Virus record (IMG/VR): IMGVR_UViG_3300047509_000054
Location: 1-61,416 of that record
Direction: 5' to 3' (one strand)
Source: a virus
DNA: 61,416 nucleotides
Shown here: positions 32,690 to 40,853 of the stretch, piece after piece
Numbering within the stretch: the stretch's first letter is position 1
Layout: every line of letters begins with the position of its first letter
Made by a program: the position numbers and the translations under genes
Notes under the pieces: generated by a model
What the model saw: the letters and a program-made list of their open reading frames with translations, nothing else
Told to the model about the DNA's origin: nothing
Databases searched by the model: none

Positions 32690-34545
32690 GCCGGAGATTC
32701 CGGCTCCATCTCGGCCAGTTCTTCCTGACGTTTGAAAAACCTCTCTACAATTCTGTTTGCGACGGCGGTCATCGGATGGACATCGCCGCGCTCGACGGCA
32801 TCGACCGCCTCATATGTCATGCCCTCGGCGATCATGCGAGGCCGAATCCATTGGAGCCAAGTGGAATTGGCGTGTCCCGCCGCAAATACGCGGTCGTCGT
32901 GGCCCCTGCCCGGCGCACCGATGTCATTGCCCTCTTGTGTGACGATCAGCATCTCTTCGAGCAGCAGTGCCGACTTAATCGCCAAGAGACTCATGTGATA
33001 ATGATCGCGAAGCTGGTTCATCATCTGCCACTTCGTCTTGAAATTCATATCTGAATTCCACATGAATCCGGGGCCTGCGGAGTCAGGTCTGGTTTGCATG
33101 TACCATCTTGCGTTACTGAGGAAGTCGTCGAACTTCCGCTGCTCTACCTGCTTCTGGAACATCTCGGCTCGGAGACGATCACGCAACCCGTCGAACTCGA
33201 CCATCACGGCGCGGCCGGGTCCGGTCAATTCGAGGTTCACCATGCAGTCCTTGTAGGCTCCCGCGAGGTGAGCGAGGATCCACGCGAACTGCCGCGTGTC
33301 GATGGCGTCGGAGGCGTACTCGGCGCACTGGACGAGGCGGTCGGCATAGCAGCGCCACACGCTGATCGCGCCCTTGTCCTTCCAGTCGTTTCTGCCATAA
33401 GCCGGATCGGCGCCGATGACGTAGCTCGCGCCATCGACCGGCTCGTGCCACACCCGAAGCTCGACCTCGTCGATGCGATCATAATCGTCGATCTTCTCGG
33501 TCTGCACCGCGAAGAAGTCGTTCCCGATGTAGTAGCGGTACGCCTTGAACGTGAACTCCGGCTCGTTGGCGGGATCGTAGGCGTATTCGAGATCGCGCTG
33601 CACGACCCTCGTCATAAAGAACGAGAACCCGGTCAGAACCCAAGCGTCTTCTTCAATCCACGGTTGATTCTGCTGGAGCGTCCCTTCGTCGGCGCCTTCC
33701 TTCGAATCCTTCCACCGACGCCACGCCACCTGCTCGATAGTTATGGTGACACCATGGCGCTCCTTGACGAGGTTGATGCGCTCGCGCTCCTCTGAGTCGA
33801 TCTTCGCGGCGCCGAACTTCTTGAAGCGCTCGTCGTGCTTCGGGATCTGGTTCTGCGGCTTCGCCCACCAGCCGATGAAGAAGCGGCGCTTGGTAGCGCT
33901 GTCCTTTCCGGCGTCGATCCACATGTCGCGGAAAAAATTCATCCCCTTCGCGGTCGATTCCTCGACGACCAAGCGGTCAGGATGCTCGACCGAGAGGGAC
34001 TCCTTGAAACTTTCGTACCCCGCCGGGTTCCCGTAGGCTCCGAGTTCCATGGCGTGCGCGACGACATAGCCGACGCCCTCTCCCCATGAGATCGATTTTT
34101 TCCCGGTTCCGGCAACGAGGATGTCAAGGCGACTGCCGTTCGAGTATTGGATGCCGCCAGAGTGGCTGCGCACGATCTTGAACTTTCCCAAATAGCCCTT
34201 CGGAAACGAGCGGACCATTCGGGTGATGACGGCGCGGCAGGCATTGGCGTTCTTCGGCGTGTCGGTGACGAGAGCGCCCGTGAGACCGGGGTGTACGGCC
34301 ATCCAAAACACATCGACGAGCGCGAGCGAGATCGTCGAGATGCCGAGTTGCCGTGACTTCAGGCAAAGGAACTCGCGCTGCCCGGCATCAAGGCCGCTCG
34401 CGAGTTCATAGAGGAATGTCTCTTGGCTCGCCCACATCTCGAACGGTGCGCCGCGATCGTCGAGCGACGCGACCTCTTTCGAATCGATGCGAATGTTCGA
34501 GATAAAATTCTCGAACAGTGGCATCCATTTGTTGGGGTCCGACAT
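32662..34545 (-). CDS. Terminase large subunit
   Basis: 627 aa. ATPase: Walker-A-like KSRQLGIST (63-71), an acidic Walker-B-type AHAMELGAY near 163-171, and the coupling motif LVVEESTAKG (192-201). Nuclease: YVIGADPAYGR with its Asp, and GHDDRVFA near the end. It drives DNA packaging at the portal. Start ATG 34545 shares a base with the preceding stop. No ordinary small terminase is adjacent. Confidence 0.85.
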   Translation of the reverse strand: MSDPNKWMPLFENFISNIRIDSKEVASLDDRGAPFEMWASQETFLYELASGLDAGQREFLCLKSRQLGISTISLALVDVFWMAVHPGLTGALVTDTPKNANACRAVITRMVRSFPKGYLGKFKIVRSHSGGIQYSNGSRLDILVAGTGKKSISWGEGVGYVVAHAMELGAYGNPAGYESFKESLSVEHPDRLVVEESTAKGMNFFRDMWIDAGKDSATKRRFFIGWWAKPQNQIPKHDERFKKFGAAKIDSEERERINLVKERHGVTITIEQVAWRRWKDSKEGADEGTLQQNQPWIEEDAWVLTGFSFFMTRVVQRDLEYAYDPANEPEFTFKAYRYYIGNDFFAVQTEKIDDYDRIDEVELRVWHEPVDGASYVIGADPAYGRNDWKDKGAISVWRCYADRLVQCAEYASDAIDTRQFAWILAHLAGAYKDCMVNLELTGPGRAVMVEFDGLRDRLRAEMFQKQVEQRKFDDFLSNARWYMQTRPDSAGPGFMWNSDMNFKTKWQMMNQLRDHYHMSLLAIKSALLLEEMLIVTQEGNDIGAPGRGHDDRVFAAGHANSTWLQWIRPRMIAEGMTYEAVDAVERGDVHPMTAVANRIVERFFKRQEELAEMEPESPAWMIQRGLA

Positions 34546-35192
34546 CAGGGCACCCCGGTGTTGAACAGCTTGGCGAAGTGTGAGAGCGGGATCGTCACCG
34601 GACCCTGCGGCCTCATGCCCGGCTGGGCAGGATCGAACTTGAACGTGTGGTCAGCGAGAATCGCCCTCGCGCTCTTGACCTTCGCCGCATCCTTCTCGTA
34701 GGCGTCGAGCTTGCCGTTGCAGCCCGACAGCATACCCGTCAGCGCGTTCTCCATGACGTTCGGCTTGCCCTTCTTTGCCGAGAAGCGGCCGACAAGTTTC
34801 GCAAGCCGGTCGCGCACTTTCCGCACTGGTGCCGCCTGCTGCTCTATCGCCGCCGCGCGCTCGGCAAGAACCTGATCCATCAACTTCACGAGATCGAAGT
34901 GCAGAGCGTCGCCGACCTTCGCGAGCGCGGCATCAAGCGCGACCTGTAGCACTTGGATCGTCTCGGCCAGAGAATTATCTGGTGACTTCTCACTGATATC
35001 GCCTGTCGCGTCGTACTTCGCCCGGCGCTCGGGATCGACGAGAATGTCGTGCGCGTGCTTCAGCGCCGCGAAGACCTTGGCGTCGCCGCCGTTGATGTCG
35101 GGATGCGCGGCCTTTGCTTTACTCCGGTACGACTTCCTGATCTGCGCCGCCGTCGCATCGCGGGAAACGCCGAGAACATCATAGAGAGTCAT
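34545..35192 (-). CDS. J-domain (DnaJ-like) protein
   Basis: 215 aa. A complete J domain at 1-65: LYDVLGVSRDATAAQIRKSY, then the HPD triad at 30-32 that stimulates Hsp70, then DPERRAKYD. Residues ~70-160 are a long helical region. Directly coupled to terminase, so it may recruit host DnaK for packaging or assembly, or take the place of a small terminase. The first is inference from family, the second only from position. Confidence 0.8.
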   Translation of the reverse strand: MTLYDVLGVSRDATAAQIRKSYRSKAKAAHPDINGGDAKVFAALKHAHDILVDPERRAKYDATGDISEKSPDNSLAETIQVLQVALDAALAKVGDALHFDLVKLMDQVLAERAAAIEQQAAPVRKVRDRLAKLVGRFSAKKGKPNVMENALTGMLSGCNGKLDAYEKDAAKVKSARAILADHTFKFDPAQPGMRPQGPVTIPLSHFAKLFNTGVP

Positions 35193-35466
35193 CGCGCGCC
35201 ATCGTTATATAGTCGGACCACACAGGCGGAAACCGCGCGTCGTCGCGCTTGGGCGTGTCGTCGACTCGCAGGGCGAAGGGAACCCATCCGTCCTCAATGA
35301 TCGAGGTCATCTCGCCCGTCGGCGGTATCAGAACGCCATGCTCAGCGACGTGGCAACGGAAGACCTCGATGCGATCCTCGTTACCCATCTCGAAGGCGGC
35401 GACCAGCACGTCTTTCATCGGATAGGGAAAAGCGTTGGCGCTCATCGGCAGCCAGCCGTCATTCAT
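35179..35466 (-). CDS. Small DUF551-like protein
   Basis: 95 aa: DGWLPMSANAFPYPMKDVLV near the N-terminus and DRIEVFRCHVAEHGVLIPP, resembling small phage proteins of the W(I/L)PM type. First gene after the hairpin at 35504-35536; overlaps the J-domain gene by 14 bp. Confidence 0.55.
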   Translation of the reverse strand: MNDGWLPMSANAFPYPMKDVLVAAFEMGNEDRIEVFRCHVAEHGVLIPPTGEMTSIIEDGWVPFALRVDDTPKRDDARFPPVWSDYITMARDDSL

Positions 35467-35503
35467 GTATCGTGTCCCTCGATCTAGCTAATCCCGGTCA
35501 GAG

Positions 35504-35536
35504 GAAATCCCCAAGAGCCTCTCGGGGACTTCCGTT
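35504..35536. terminator. Hairpin in the 100-bp gap upstream of the terminase operon
   Basis: An inverted repeat, about 10 bp with one mismatch (GAAATCCCC against GGGGACTTC), around an AAGAGCCTCT loop. It may end the upstream leftward transcript. No T-run is obvious. Confidence 0.4.
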
Positions 35537-35566
35537 CACATGGTCATCACGCTACTCCGACCATGT

Positions 35567-36322
35567 TTATGCGGTCGTGCCAGCGGCGAAGGTGCCGAAC
35601 GCGCCGGTGATCGTCACTGGTATCACCTGATCGGTCAGGGTGACGCTGAACGGCGCGATGACGCCGGCCGGATCGGTCCAGGTGATCGTGACGCTGCCGC
35701 TCGCAGGCGTGGTGACGTTGCACGACTGGAAATCGGCGGACAGCCGCGCGTCGGCAACGGCGGGGTTGTCGACGGTCAGCGTGCCGGTCGGCCCCTTGAC
35801 GGCGGCGCCGGTCGAATCGGTGAAGATGATTGGTGCGGTAACCGCCGTCGAGGCGGGCAGAGTCTGTACGGCCAAGATGATGTCTCCTGTCTTTGGGTTG
35901 ATGAAGTAAGCGCCCGCAAAGCGGCCTTTGACGGCCTTTCCCGGCTCCGGCTTCTCTGTGAGAACGTTTGAAATGTGCTTCAGCGTATGGTTGTGCAGTT
36001 TGAACTCTTCGAGAATCTCCCCCAGCACCCTCACCTCGGCCGATAGAACCTGAACCTCGGTCGGCTCGTGCGAACGGTGCCACGTCATCTCTTCTTCTCC
36101 AGGTTGAGTCGCGGATTGTAGCACTTTGCTTGTCGGCAGACCCGCGTTCGTCGCAAGATAGTTGCGCTCGCGCTGCGGCAGGCACTTCAGCATCGCCCAA
36201 CGGCACCACGTCGAGATCGTGTTCCCCGACGCACGAGCCGCCCGCTCGATCGACGACTTCTCCGCATCGACCAGCGTCACCGTCACATACGCCTTGCGCG
36301 GCGTCCGACCGGGGCGCGGCAT
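35567..36322 (-). CDS. RHH-like domain fused to an Ig-like protein, internal start likely
   Basis: 251 aa. Residues ~1-60 look like a ribbon-helix-helix or short HTH DNA-binding region (PRKAYVTVTLVDAEKSSIER). A linker precedes residues ~80-251, which include a helical segment and a C-terminal Ig-like beta domain (VTITWTDPAGVIAPFSVTL). An in-frame ATG at 36088 has GGAG about 10 nt upstream, so a 173-aa protein lacking the DNA-binding part is probably also made. Start ATG 36322 overlaps the previous TGA. Confidence 0.5.
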   Translation of the reverse strand: MPRPGRTPRKAYVTVTLVDAEKSSIERAARASGNTISTWCRWAMLKCLPQRERNYLATNAGLPTSKVLQSATQPGEEEMTWHRSHEPTEVQVLSAEVRVLGEILEEFKLHNHTLKHISNVLTEKPEPGKAVKGRFAGAYFINPKTGDIILAVQTLPASTAVTAPIIFTDSTGAAVKGPTGTLTVDNPAVADARLSADFQSCNVTTPASGSVTITWTDPAGVIAPFSVTLTDQVIPVTITGAFGTFAAGTTA

Positions 36323-36567
36323 CAGGAGGCGATGCGCCGAGCACGCTGCCGAGCGCAATATTCGCGAGCCAACCGCCGCGACGCATCGTCTTGCGGCAAC
36401 TCGCCCATGTCGATCATGCGATTGCGCCAGCCATGCCAGAACGACCGGCCGCGATTGGCACCGGGTTCGGGATCGCCGCGCTCCGTCGAGAGATAGCCCT
36501 CGAAGACATCGTCACTGTCCAGCGTGTCGAGATCGGCTACCGTGCTGACCGGAGGGAACGTCGTCAT
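36322..36567 (-). CDS. Small RMF-like protein
   Basis: 81 aa, start ATG 36567 preceded by GGACTAG. SFWHGWRNRMIDMGE near the middle resembles the GW-R motif of small ribosome-modulation-factor-like phage proteins. Similarity is weak and function is unproven. The longer open frame upstream is Gly/Arg-rich and looks non-coding. Confidence 0.5.
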   Translation of the reverse strand: MTTFPPVSTVADLDTLDSDDVFEGYLSTERGDPEPGANRGRSFWHGWRNRMIDMGELPQDDASRRLAREYCARQRARRIAS

Positions 36568-36668
36568 CGCCGCTAGTCCAAGGCCAAGGGTGCAATCCGA
36601 CGACCGTAAACCTGGGGCAGCGGCCCCGCAAGACCAGATCTCGCAGAGCCGCGCCTTTTTCCTAACCT

Positions 36669-36833
36669 TCAGCCGACCGTCTTCACCTTCGACGCCAAAA
36701 CCGAAACCTCCATCCCAGCCTCCGTCCGAACCAGCTTCTGCGGCCCCGCCTTCGGATCGAAGTCCGGATCGCCCGCCGCCGCGTCCCGAATCACAGTCAC
36801 GTCCTTGCCGTCGACCTGAGTCTTCTGCGCCAT
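36669..36833 (-). CDS. Small hypothetical protein
   Basis: 54 aa, start ATG 36833 because GGAG lies 6 nt upstream. Polar (MAQKTQVDGKDVTVIRDAAA start). Not recognised. Confidence 0.5.
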   Translation of the reverse strand: MAQKTQVDGKDVTVIRDAAAGDPDFDPKAGPQKLVRTEAGMEVSVLASKVKTVG

Positions 36834-36891
36834 TTCCGTCTCCATCGATGGATTGCCGGTCAGCGCCGGCCCGCATGAGGGTAACGCCGGA

Positions 36892-37179
36892 TCAGGCCGC
36901 TCGCTCGCCCGCCGAACCCGCCGCAAGCGCAATCAGCGCCGCAAGAGCAGCATCTAGGAACTTCCGCGCCCGCGCGTCGTCCTCGAACTCGATGATCGCC
37001 GAATATTGCTTCGTTCCGTCGCGCCGCGTCCACGACTGCCGAGGCAGGCTCACAAACGCCCCGTTCGTCCCCGCAACCAGCATCGCCCCGCGAATGATCA
37101 TTCCGCTGTCGAGAATGAGATCGGCCCGGCCCCGCGCCTTGCTTCCATTCGAGATCAGCTTCCAGTTATCCGCCCGCAT
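36892..37179 (-). CDS. SpoVG-like small protein
   Basis: 95 aa. GRADLILDSGMIIRGAMLVA followed by FVSLPRQSWTRRDGTKQYS has the strand order and the x-F-V-x-(L/M)-P motif of SpoVG-type nucleic-acid-binding proteins. Start ATG 37179 overlaps the TGA of the upstream initiator-like gene. Function inferred from pattern only. Confidence 0.5.
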   Translation of the reverse strand: MRADNWKLISNGSKARGRADLILDSGMIIRGAMLVAGTNGAFVSLPRQSWTRRDGTKQYSAIIEFEDDARARKFLDAALAALIALAAGSAGERAA

Positions 37180-37568
37180 CACGCGGCCTCCCCCAACTCC
37201 TCGCGCAACCGCTTCGCCGACCCCTTCCACGCCACCTGCGGGTTGATCCGACTGATCCGCCGCAGCCGAGGGTGCTTCTCGATCAGATGGCGATCGCGCA
37301 GGGCCTTCAGCGCCCGATAGACTGACGACAGAGCCATATCCAACTCGTCCGACATCGCCTTCGCGTCCGCTATCACTTTGTTCTCGTGATCCGCCACCGC
37401 CAGCAGATACTCGAACAAACGACGCGCCTCGATCCCAAGCGTCTTGTCCCGAGCCATCTCCAGCAACGCCGCCTGCCTGATTTGCACAAAACCCTCGTCA
37501 TAGGGATGAGGATGACGGCGCGGAATGATCATCAAACCTAGCTCGCGCGGCTCAGAAATATCATCCAT
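37179..37568 (-). CDS. Winged-helix replication-initiator-like (RepL-type) protein
   Basis: 129 aa, start ATG 37568 with GGAG about 7 nt upstream. RRLFEYLLAVADHENKVIAD, then an HTH (AKAMSDELDMALSSVYRALK) and a wing ending in NPQVAWKG, the order and closing motif of RepL-like plasmid initiators. A transcription factor is the alternative. A 585-bp gene-free stretch lies directly upstream, where an origin could sit. Confidence 0.6.
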   Translation of the reverse strand: MDDISEPRELGLMIIPRRHPHPYDEGFVQIRQAALLEMARDKTLGIEARRLFEYLLAVADHENKVIADAKAMSDELDMALSSVYRALKALRDRHLIEKHPRLRRISRINPQVAWKGSAKRLREELGEAA

Positions 37569-38153
37569 TTTCCGCTCCGAAAGAACCAATGACTGCGCAA
37601 TACGGTAAAAGATGAATACTAATGCGCGAAAACGAGCCCCGCAAGCGCTTGAATCAAAACGCCAATTCAGACCCCCTCTTATATGTTTGGAGTTCCCTTG
37701 GAACAGTCGACCGCCGTGGGATCGCTGGCGGAGCGACACATTTTGATCAGCCTAGCGATGAAGCGAAGCGAAGGCGCGAACCCAGGCTGACCAACCTTTC
37801 CAGCCGAACCACCGGACCCCACCGTTCAATTCTCCGTGATACGCGGAAGACCATCCGCAGCGATGGGGCAAAACGTCCAAAATTCTGGGGGAAAAACGAC
37901 GAGGTGGCCTCAGAATCAGCAGGCCAGCGTCCCGACGACGAGGCCGCGCCGCACTTGCTCGCCGTCGACGCCGGCCATCGAGCCGTTCGCCGAACCCCAT
38001 CGAGACGCCGCAAACCCCCAAATCGAGCCGAATCACCCACTAAATGCGGTGTTCCCAATAGACCAAGCCCTAGCGAGACAAAATCAACGAGAAATGGCGC
38101 GATCCAGCCATCGCAGATCACACGACGACTAAGACCGATACAGACGACGACTG
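37569..38153. other. 585-bp gene-free stretch, candidate origin or control region
   Basis: Frames cross it on both strands but none looks coding (Arg/Pro/Ser-rich). It is strand-biased (C-rich on +) and holds repeats of ATCGAGCCG (near 37976 and 38022), CCAGCCGAACCACCG (near 37800) and a short GAAGC tandem near 37757. Position upstream of the RepL-like gene makes it an origin candidate. No DnaA box seen. Confidence 0.35.
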
Positions 38154-38555
38154 CTATTCGGGCCGATTGCGAGGCTTGTCCGATAGACGATTGAGCGGAC
38201 GCGCAACGTTGGCATGCTCGTTAACTTCAGCCTGAGCGTGCGCGAGCCCATCGGCGAAGTAGGCGAGGGAGTTGCGGCGTCGTTTCTCAGATCGAGCGGC
38301 TTCCCATTCGGGGGTTGGGGCAAACACCGCGCGGAACTGTCCGCGTTCGTTGCGCGGCTTAGGCTGGAATGTTCGTGTACGGTCAATTTCCGGGTCGCTA
38401 ACCGCTGCCATCGTTTTACGGATGAAGTCCGACATACTGAGGCCAGCGTCACGCGCGGCGCGTTTGATTGAGGCTGCCAGCTTCATTGAGACGCGGGCGC
38501 CGATGATTGGATTTGATGATCGGAAAGCGAGGCGCTGGGCCTGGTTCCAAGCCAT
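38154..38555 (-). CDS. RHH-like regulatory protein
   Basis: 133 aa, start ATG 38555. IIGARVSMKLAASIKRAARD and MSDFIRKTMAAV fit an Arc/CopG-like ribbon-helix-helix domain. The C-terminus is basic and polar. Divergent from the early operon starting at 38749, so probably one of its regulators. Confidence 0.6.
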   Translation of the reverse strand: MAWNQAQRLAFRSSNPIIGARVSMKLAASIKRAARDAGLSMSDFIRKTMAAVSDPEIDRTRTFQPKPRNERGQFRAVFAPTPEWEAARSEKRRRNSLAYFADGLAHAQAEVNEHANVARPLNRLSDKPRNRPE

Positions 38556-38679
38556 TGAGCGGTGATAGCACGATCCGACCAAGCGGAGAAACGTCTTCGG
38601 ATTCTGCGCTGCTTACGCTGCGCGACGCAACGCACCTCAGACGGCTGCTAAAAAAAGAGGTTTGGGGGAAAGTTAGACG

Positions 38680-38709
38680 TTGACTATATACACGTCGTAT
38701 GGTTTTATA
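38680..38709 (+). promoter_or_regulatory. Early rightward promoter
   Basis: TTGACT (38680-38685), a 17-18 nt AT-containing spacer and TTTATA (38704-38709). It lies in the 193-bp divergent gap and drives the small-gene operon to 41950. Confidence 0.65.
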
Positions 38710-38748
38710 GGGATGTTGATGGTTTCACTCTTACGGGGATTAGCGGCG

Positions 38749-38955
38749 ATGACGATCACTCCGACGGGTTACGAGAAGGGCGAATGGTCGCGGTTTGCGC
38801 AGGCGGCTTATGGTCGCGGCGAGAATTCGATCGGCCATCGGTTTAGCGTTGCGGCCAGCCTGCCGACTGGCGCGGCGATGGATCTGGCCTATTTCGACGG
38901 CTTGCAGCGCGATTACCGGGCGTGGCTTTCGTTCAACGAATATCCGGCGGTCTAG
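38749..38955 (+). CDS. Small early protein
   Basis: 68 aa, start ATG 38749 behind GGGGATTAGCGGCG. An upstream in-frame TTG is the promoter's -35 box and was rejected. GEWSRFAQAAYGRGENSIGH and DFYDGLQ-like ending; soluble. First gene of the early operon, unknown function. Confidence 0.55.
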   Translation: MTITPTGYEKGEWSRFAQAAYGRGENSIGHRFSVAASLPTGAAMDLAYFDGLQRDYRAWLSFNEYPAV

Positions 38956-39036
38956 TTCGGCGATTTGGCTTTGCAGCGTTCCGGCGCTGCAAGGTCAAGG
39001 CGCGGAATCATCCCCCTTGAGCGAGGACTGGCGACA

Positions 39037-39225
39037 ATGGCAACTCGGATCAAATACGTTTGCGATGGCTGGCATTGTTTCATTCGCTCGGATCGCGATT
39101 GCTGGACGCGCGATGCGAAGGCGGCGCGGCGGTTTGCGAGCATGGCGGATGCTGCGCAGTACCTTGTGAGCAACGGCTACAATCTTCCGCCGATCCAAGT
39201 CGTATTCGAATCGACGGAGGGATGA
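39037..39225 (+). CDS. Small early protein
   Basis: 62 aa, start ATG 39037 behind GAGGACTGG. ATRIKYVCDGWHCFIRSDRD contains a Cys/Trp/Cys-like turn; basic. Unknown. Confidence 0.5.
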   Translation: MATRIKYVCDGWHCFIRSDRDCWTRDAKAARRFASMADAAQYLVSNGYNLPPIQVVFESTEG

Positions 39226-39229
39226 AGCC

Positions 39230-39445
39230 ATGATGATAACCAACATTTCGCTGGCAACGTATGGCGAGGCGCAATCGCAACTGCCGCAAGGCGCGAAATG
39301 GTCCTGCTGCTTCGGCAACCCCGGCGAGGGCGGCTATGCCGAATACTGGCGCGATCAGGAGGGCGCGACCTGGATCATCGCCAACGGGCCGTGGCATTTG
39401 CACCCGTCAGAATTCAACTGGCATTGCGCCAAGCGGGAGGGTTGA
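39230..39445 (+). CDS. Small early protein
   Basis: 71 aa with WSCCFGNPGEGGYAEYWRD and a Trp/His-rich end (PWHLHPSEFNWHC). Soluble, not recognised. Spaced 4 bp after its neighbour. Confidence 0.5.
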   Translation: MMITNISLATYGEAQSQLPQGAKWSCCFGNPGEGGYAEYWRDQEGATWIIANGPWHLHPSEFNWHCAKREG

Positions 39446-39448
39446 GCG

Positions 39449-39685
39449 ATGGCCGCTTACACGATCATAGCGCCCTCGCTCGCCGAGACTTCGCTTACCG
39501 GTTTTGTCGGCGCGATGGAGAAGACATGGCGCGGCAAGCTGTACCGTGCGGAGTCGTGGCGTTCGGGATGGCGCTTGCTGAAGGACGGCGAGACGGTGCG
39601 GCGCTGGGATGACCTGCCGCTGCCGGTGATGAAAGCGGTGAAGTCGTACATCGCATTCCTGAAGTCGGCGCGCGAGTTGGCGTAA
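39449..39685 (+). CDS. Small early protein
   Basis: 78 aa, basic, helix-rich (WRSGWRLLKDGETVRRWDDL). Three bases after the previous stop. Unknown. Confidence 0.5.
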   Translation: MAAYTIIAPSLAETSLTGFVGAMEKTWRGKLYRAESWRSGWRLLKDGETVRRWDDLPLPVMKAVKSYIAFLKSARELA

Positions 39686-39736
39686 TTCGAGACTGCGGCG
39701 CGGCACTTATGCCGGCCGAGCAAGGGGACTAGGGCG

Positions 39737-40009
39737 ATGACCATTGCATCACACGAGCTAGCACTGTGCGAAATCAACAACGGCAAGCGATACGATCGTC
39801 GTTGCGCTGCGATTCGTCATTCGCCGGCGATCCGGGCGGCTGACTTTCATGAGTTCGCGCAATCGGCGGCGCGCGATTACGTGCGCGAGTTCGGCAATCC
39901 GGGCGACGTGATTTTCACGGCGGAGGACATCCTTTTGTGTGCGGTTGAATTGGAAGCGTATTACCGCGATCACGTGGCGGAGTGTGAGAGGATCGCAGCG
40001 GAAGGCTAA
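39737..40009 (+). CDS. Small early protein
   Basis: 90 aa behind GGGGACTAGGGCG. Helical (EFAQSAARDYVREFGNPGDV, then ILLCAVELEAYYRDHVAECE). Followed by a hairpin at 40027-40051. Unknown. Confidence 0.5.
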   Translation: MTIASHELALCEINNGKRYDRRCAAIRHSPAIRAADFHEFAQSAARDYVREFGNPGDVIFTAEDILLCAVELEAYYRDHVAECERIAAEG

Positions 40010-40026
40010 GGCGAACGGCATCAACC

Positions 40027-40051
40027 AGCGGGCCGGCTTAGTGCTGGCCCG
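40027..40051 (+). promoter_or_regulatory. Intergenic hairpin
   Basis: GCGGGCCGGC pairs with GCTGGCCCGC around TTAGT. No T-run follows, so it may be an mRNA-stabilising or attenuating hairpin just before the GGACTAG ribosome-binding motif. Confidence 0.5.
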
Positions 40052-40070
40052 CGCAACGAGGACTAGACCG

Positions 40071-40283
40071 ATGACCGATATCGAATGCACATGGACGCCG
40101 AGCTTCGTGATTGCGCGCATCGTCAGCGAGGATGGGCTGCGATGGATGCACGAATACGTGCAAGGCTGGAACACGGCGCCGCTGCACGAGAACCGCGACA
40201 CGTTCCACGTCGATCATCGGTACATCGCCGATATCGTGCTGGGCGCGCGGGCTGACGGGCTGACCGTCGAGACGACGAATTGA
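40071..40283 (+). CDS. Small early protein
   Basis: 70 aa behind GAGGACTAGACCG. Contains SFVIARIVSEDGLRWMHEYV and a His/Asp-rich VDHRYIADIV. Unknown. Confidence 0.5.
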   Translation: MTDIECTWTPSFVIARIVSEDGLRWMHEYVQGWNTAPLHENRDTFHVDHRYIADIVLGARADGLTVETTN

Positions 40284-40297
40284 TCGCGGCGGACGGC

Positions 40298-40459
40298 ATG
40301 ACCTGCATCTGCGACGGGCTGGCGACGCTGGGGCACTGGCTGCAAATCGCGGCGATCGTCATCGGAGGAATGTGGACGGTCGCCCTTTTTGCCGGGTTCG
40401 GCGTCCTGTGGTTTTTCAAGCGGTTTGAGGCGGACGACGCGCGGAGGGCCAAGCCATGA
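40298..40459 (+). CDS. Small membrane protein
   Basis: 53 aa with one strong transmembrane segment (IAAIVIGGMWTVALFAGFGV at about 18-37) and a basic C-terminus. Its stop overlaps the next start (ATGA). Unknown. Confidence 0.5.
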   Translation: MTCICDGLATLGHWLQIAAIVIGGMWTVALFAGFGVLWFFKRFEADDARRAKP

Positions 40460-40587
40460 TCCACATCATGGGCGGCATCATCCTAGCGTGGGCGGCGCTC
40501 GGCGTCCTGCGCTGGCTCGCCCAAACCGAGCGCGTGAAGACGTTTATCGCGGTGCTGGCGGGTTTGATCCTGCTGGTGCTGCTCTAG
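40456..40587 (+). CDS. Small two-segment membrane protein
   Basis: 43 aa: hydrophobic start (MIHIMGGIILAWAALGVL), a short polar turn and a second hydrophobic stretch (FIAVLAGLILLVLL). Coupled to the preceding membrane protein; the two may act together. Confidence 0.5.
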   Translation: MIHIMGGIILAWAALGVLRWLAQTERVKTFIAVLAGLILLVLL

Positions 40588-40601
40588 GGGAAAACCGAGA
40601 C

Positions 40602-40853
40602 ATGACGCGAAACAATCTTGCGCGGATTTTGGCACGCTACAGCGGCTCTGGCCGTTCGGAGGTAAAATCCCCCGGTTTTTTAGCTTGGCGTGGCGAGGCG
40701 TGGCGGCGCTGTGCCCGTTTGGCCCTTCTGATCGCGATGGCTGCCCTTCCGCTCGGCGGCTGCGTCGCGGTCGATCTCCTCGAATGGGCGGGCGAGGAGA
40801 TCCACTGCCAGCCGACCGGGTTTTTCGTGTGCCCGCCTGCGAAGACGCCATGA
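40602..40853 (+). CDS. Lipoprotein-like small protein
   Basis: 83 aa. A basic N-terminus precedes a hydrophobic stretch ending in a lipobox-like LPLGGC near residue 53, which would leave a ~31-residue mature lipoprotein with two more Cys. The long lead before the leader is unusual; an internal start is possible. Role unknown. Confidence 0.45.
   Translation: MTRNNLARILARYSGSGRSEVKSPGFLAWRGEAWRRCARLALLIAMAALPLGGCVAVDLLEWAGEEIHCQPTGFFVCPPAKTP

Noticed and set aside
37622-38194. 190-aa rightward open frame in the region upstream of the RepL-like gene
   Set aside because: Arg/Pro/Ser-rich composition, no ribosome-binding site, no motif; other frames of the same DNA are equally open because of high GC.
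38680-38748. N-terminal extension of the first early gene from TTG 38680
   Set aside because: This TTG is the start of a good -35 box (TTGACT), so the codon lies upstream of the transcript; ATG 38749 has a ribosome-binding site.
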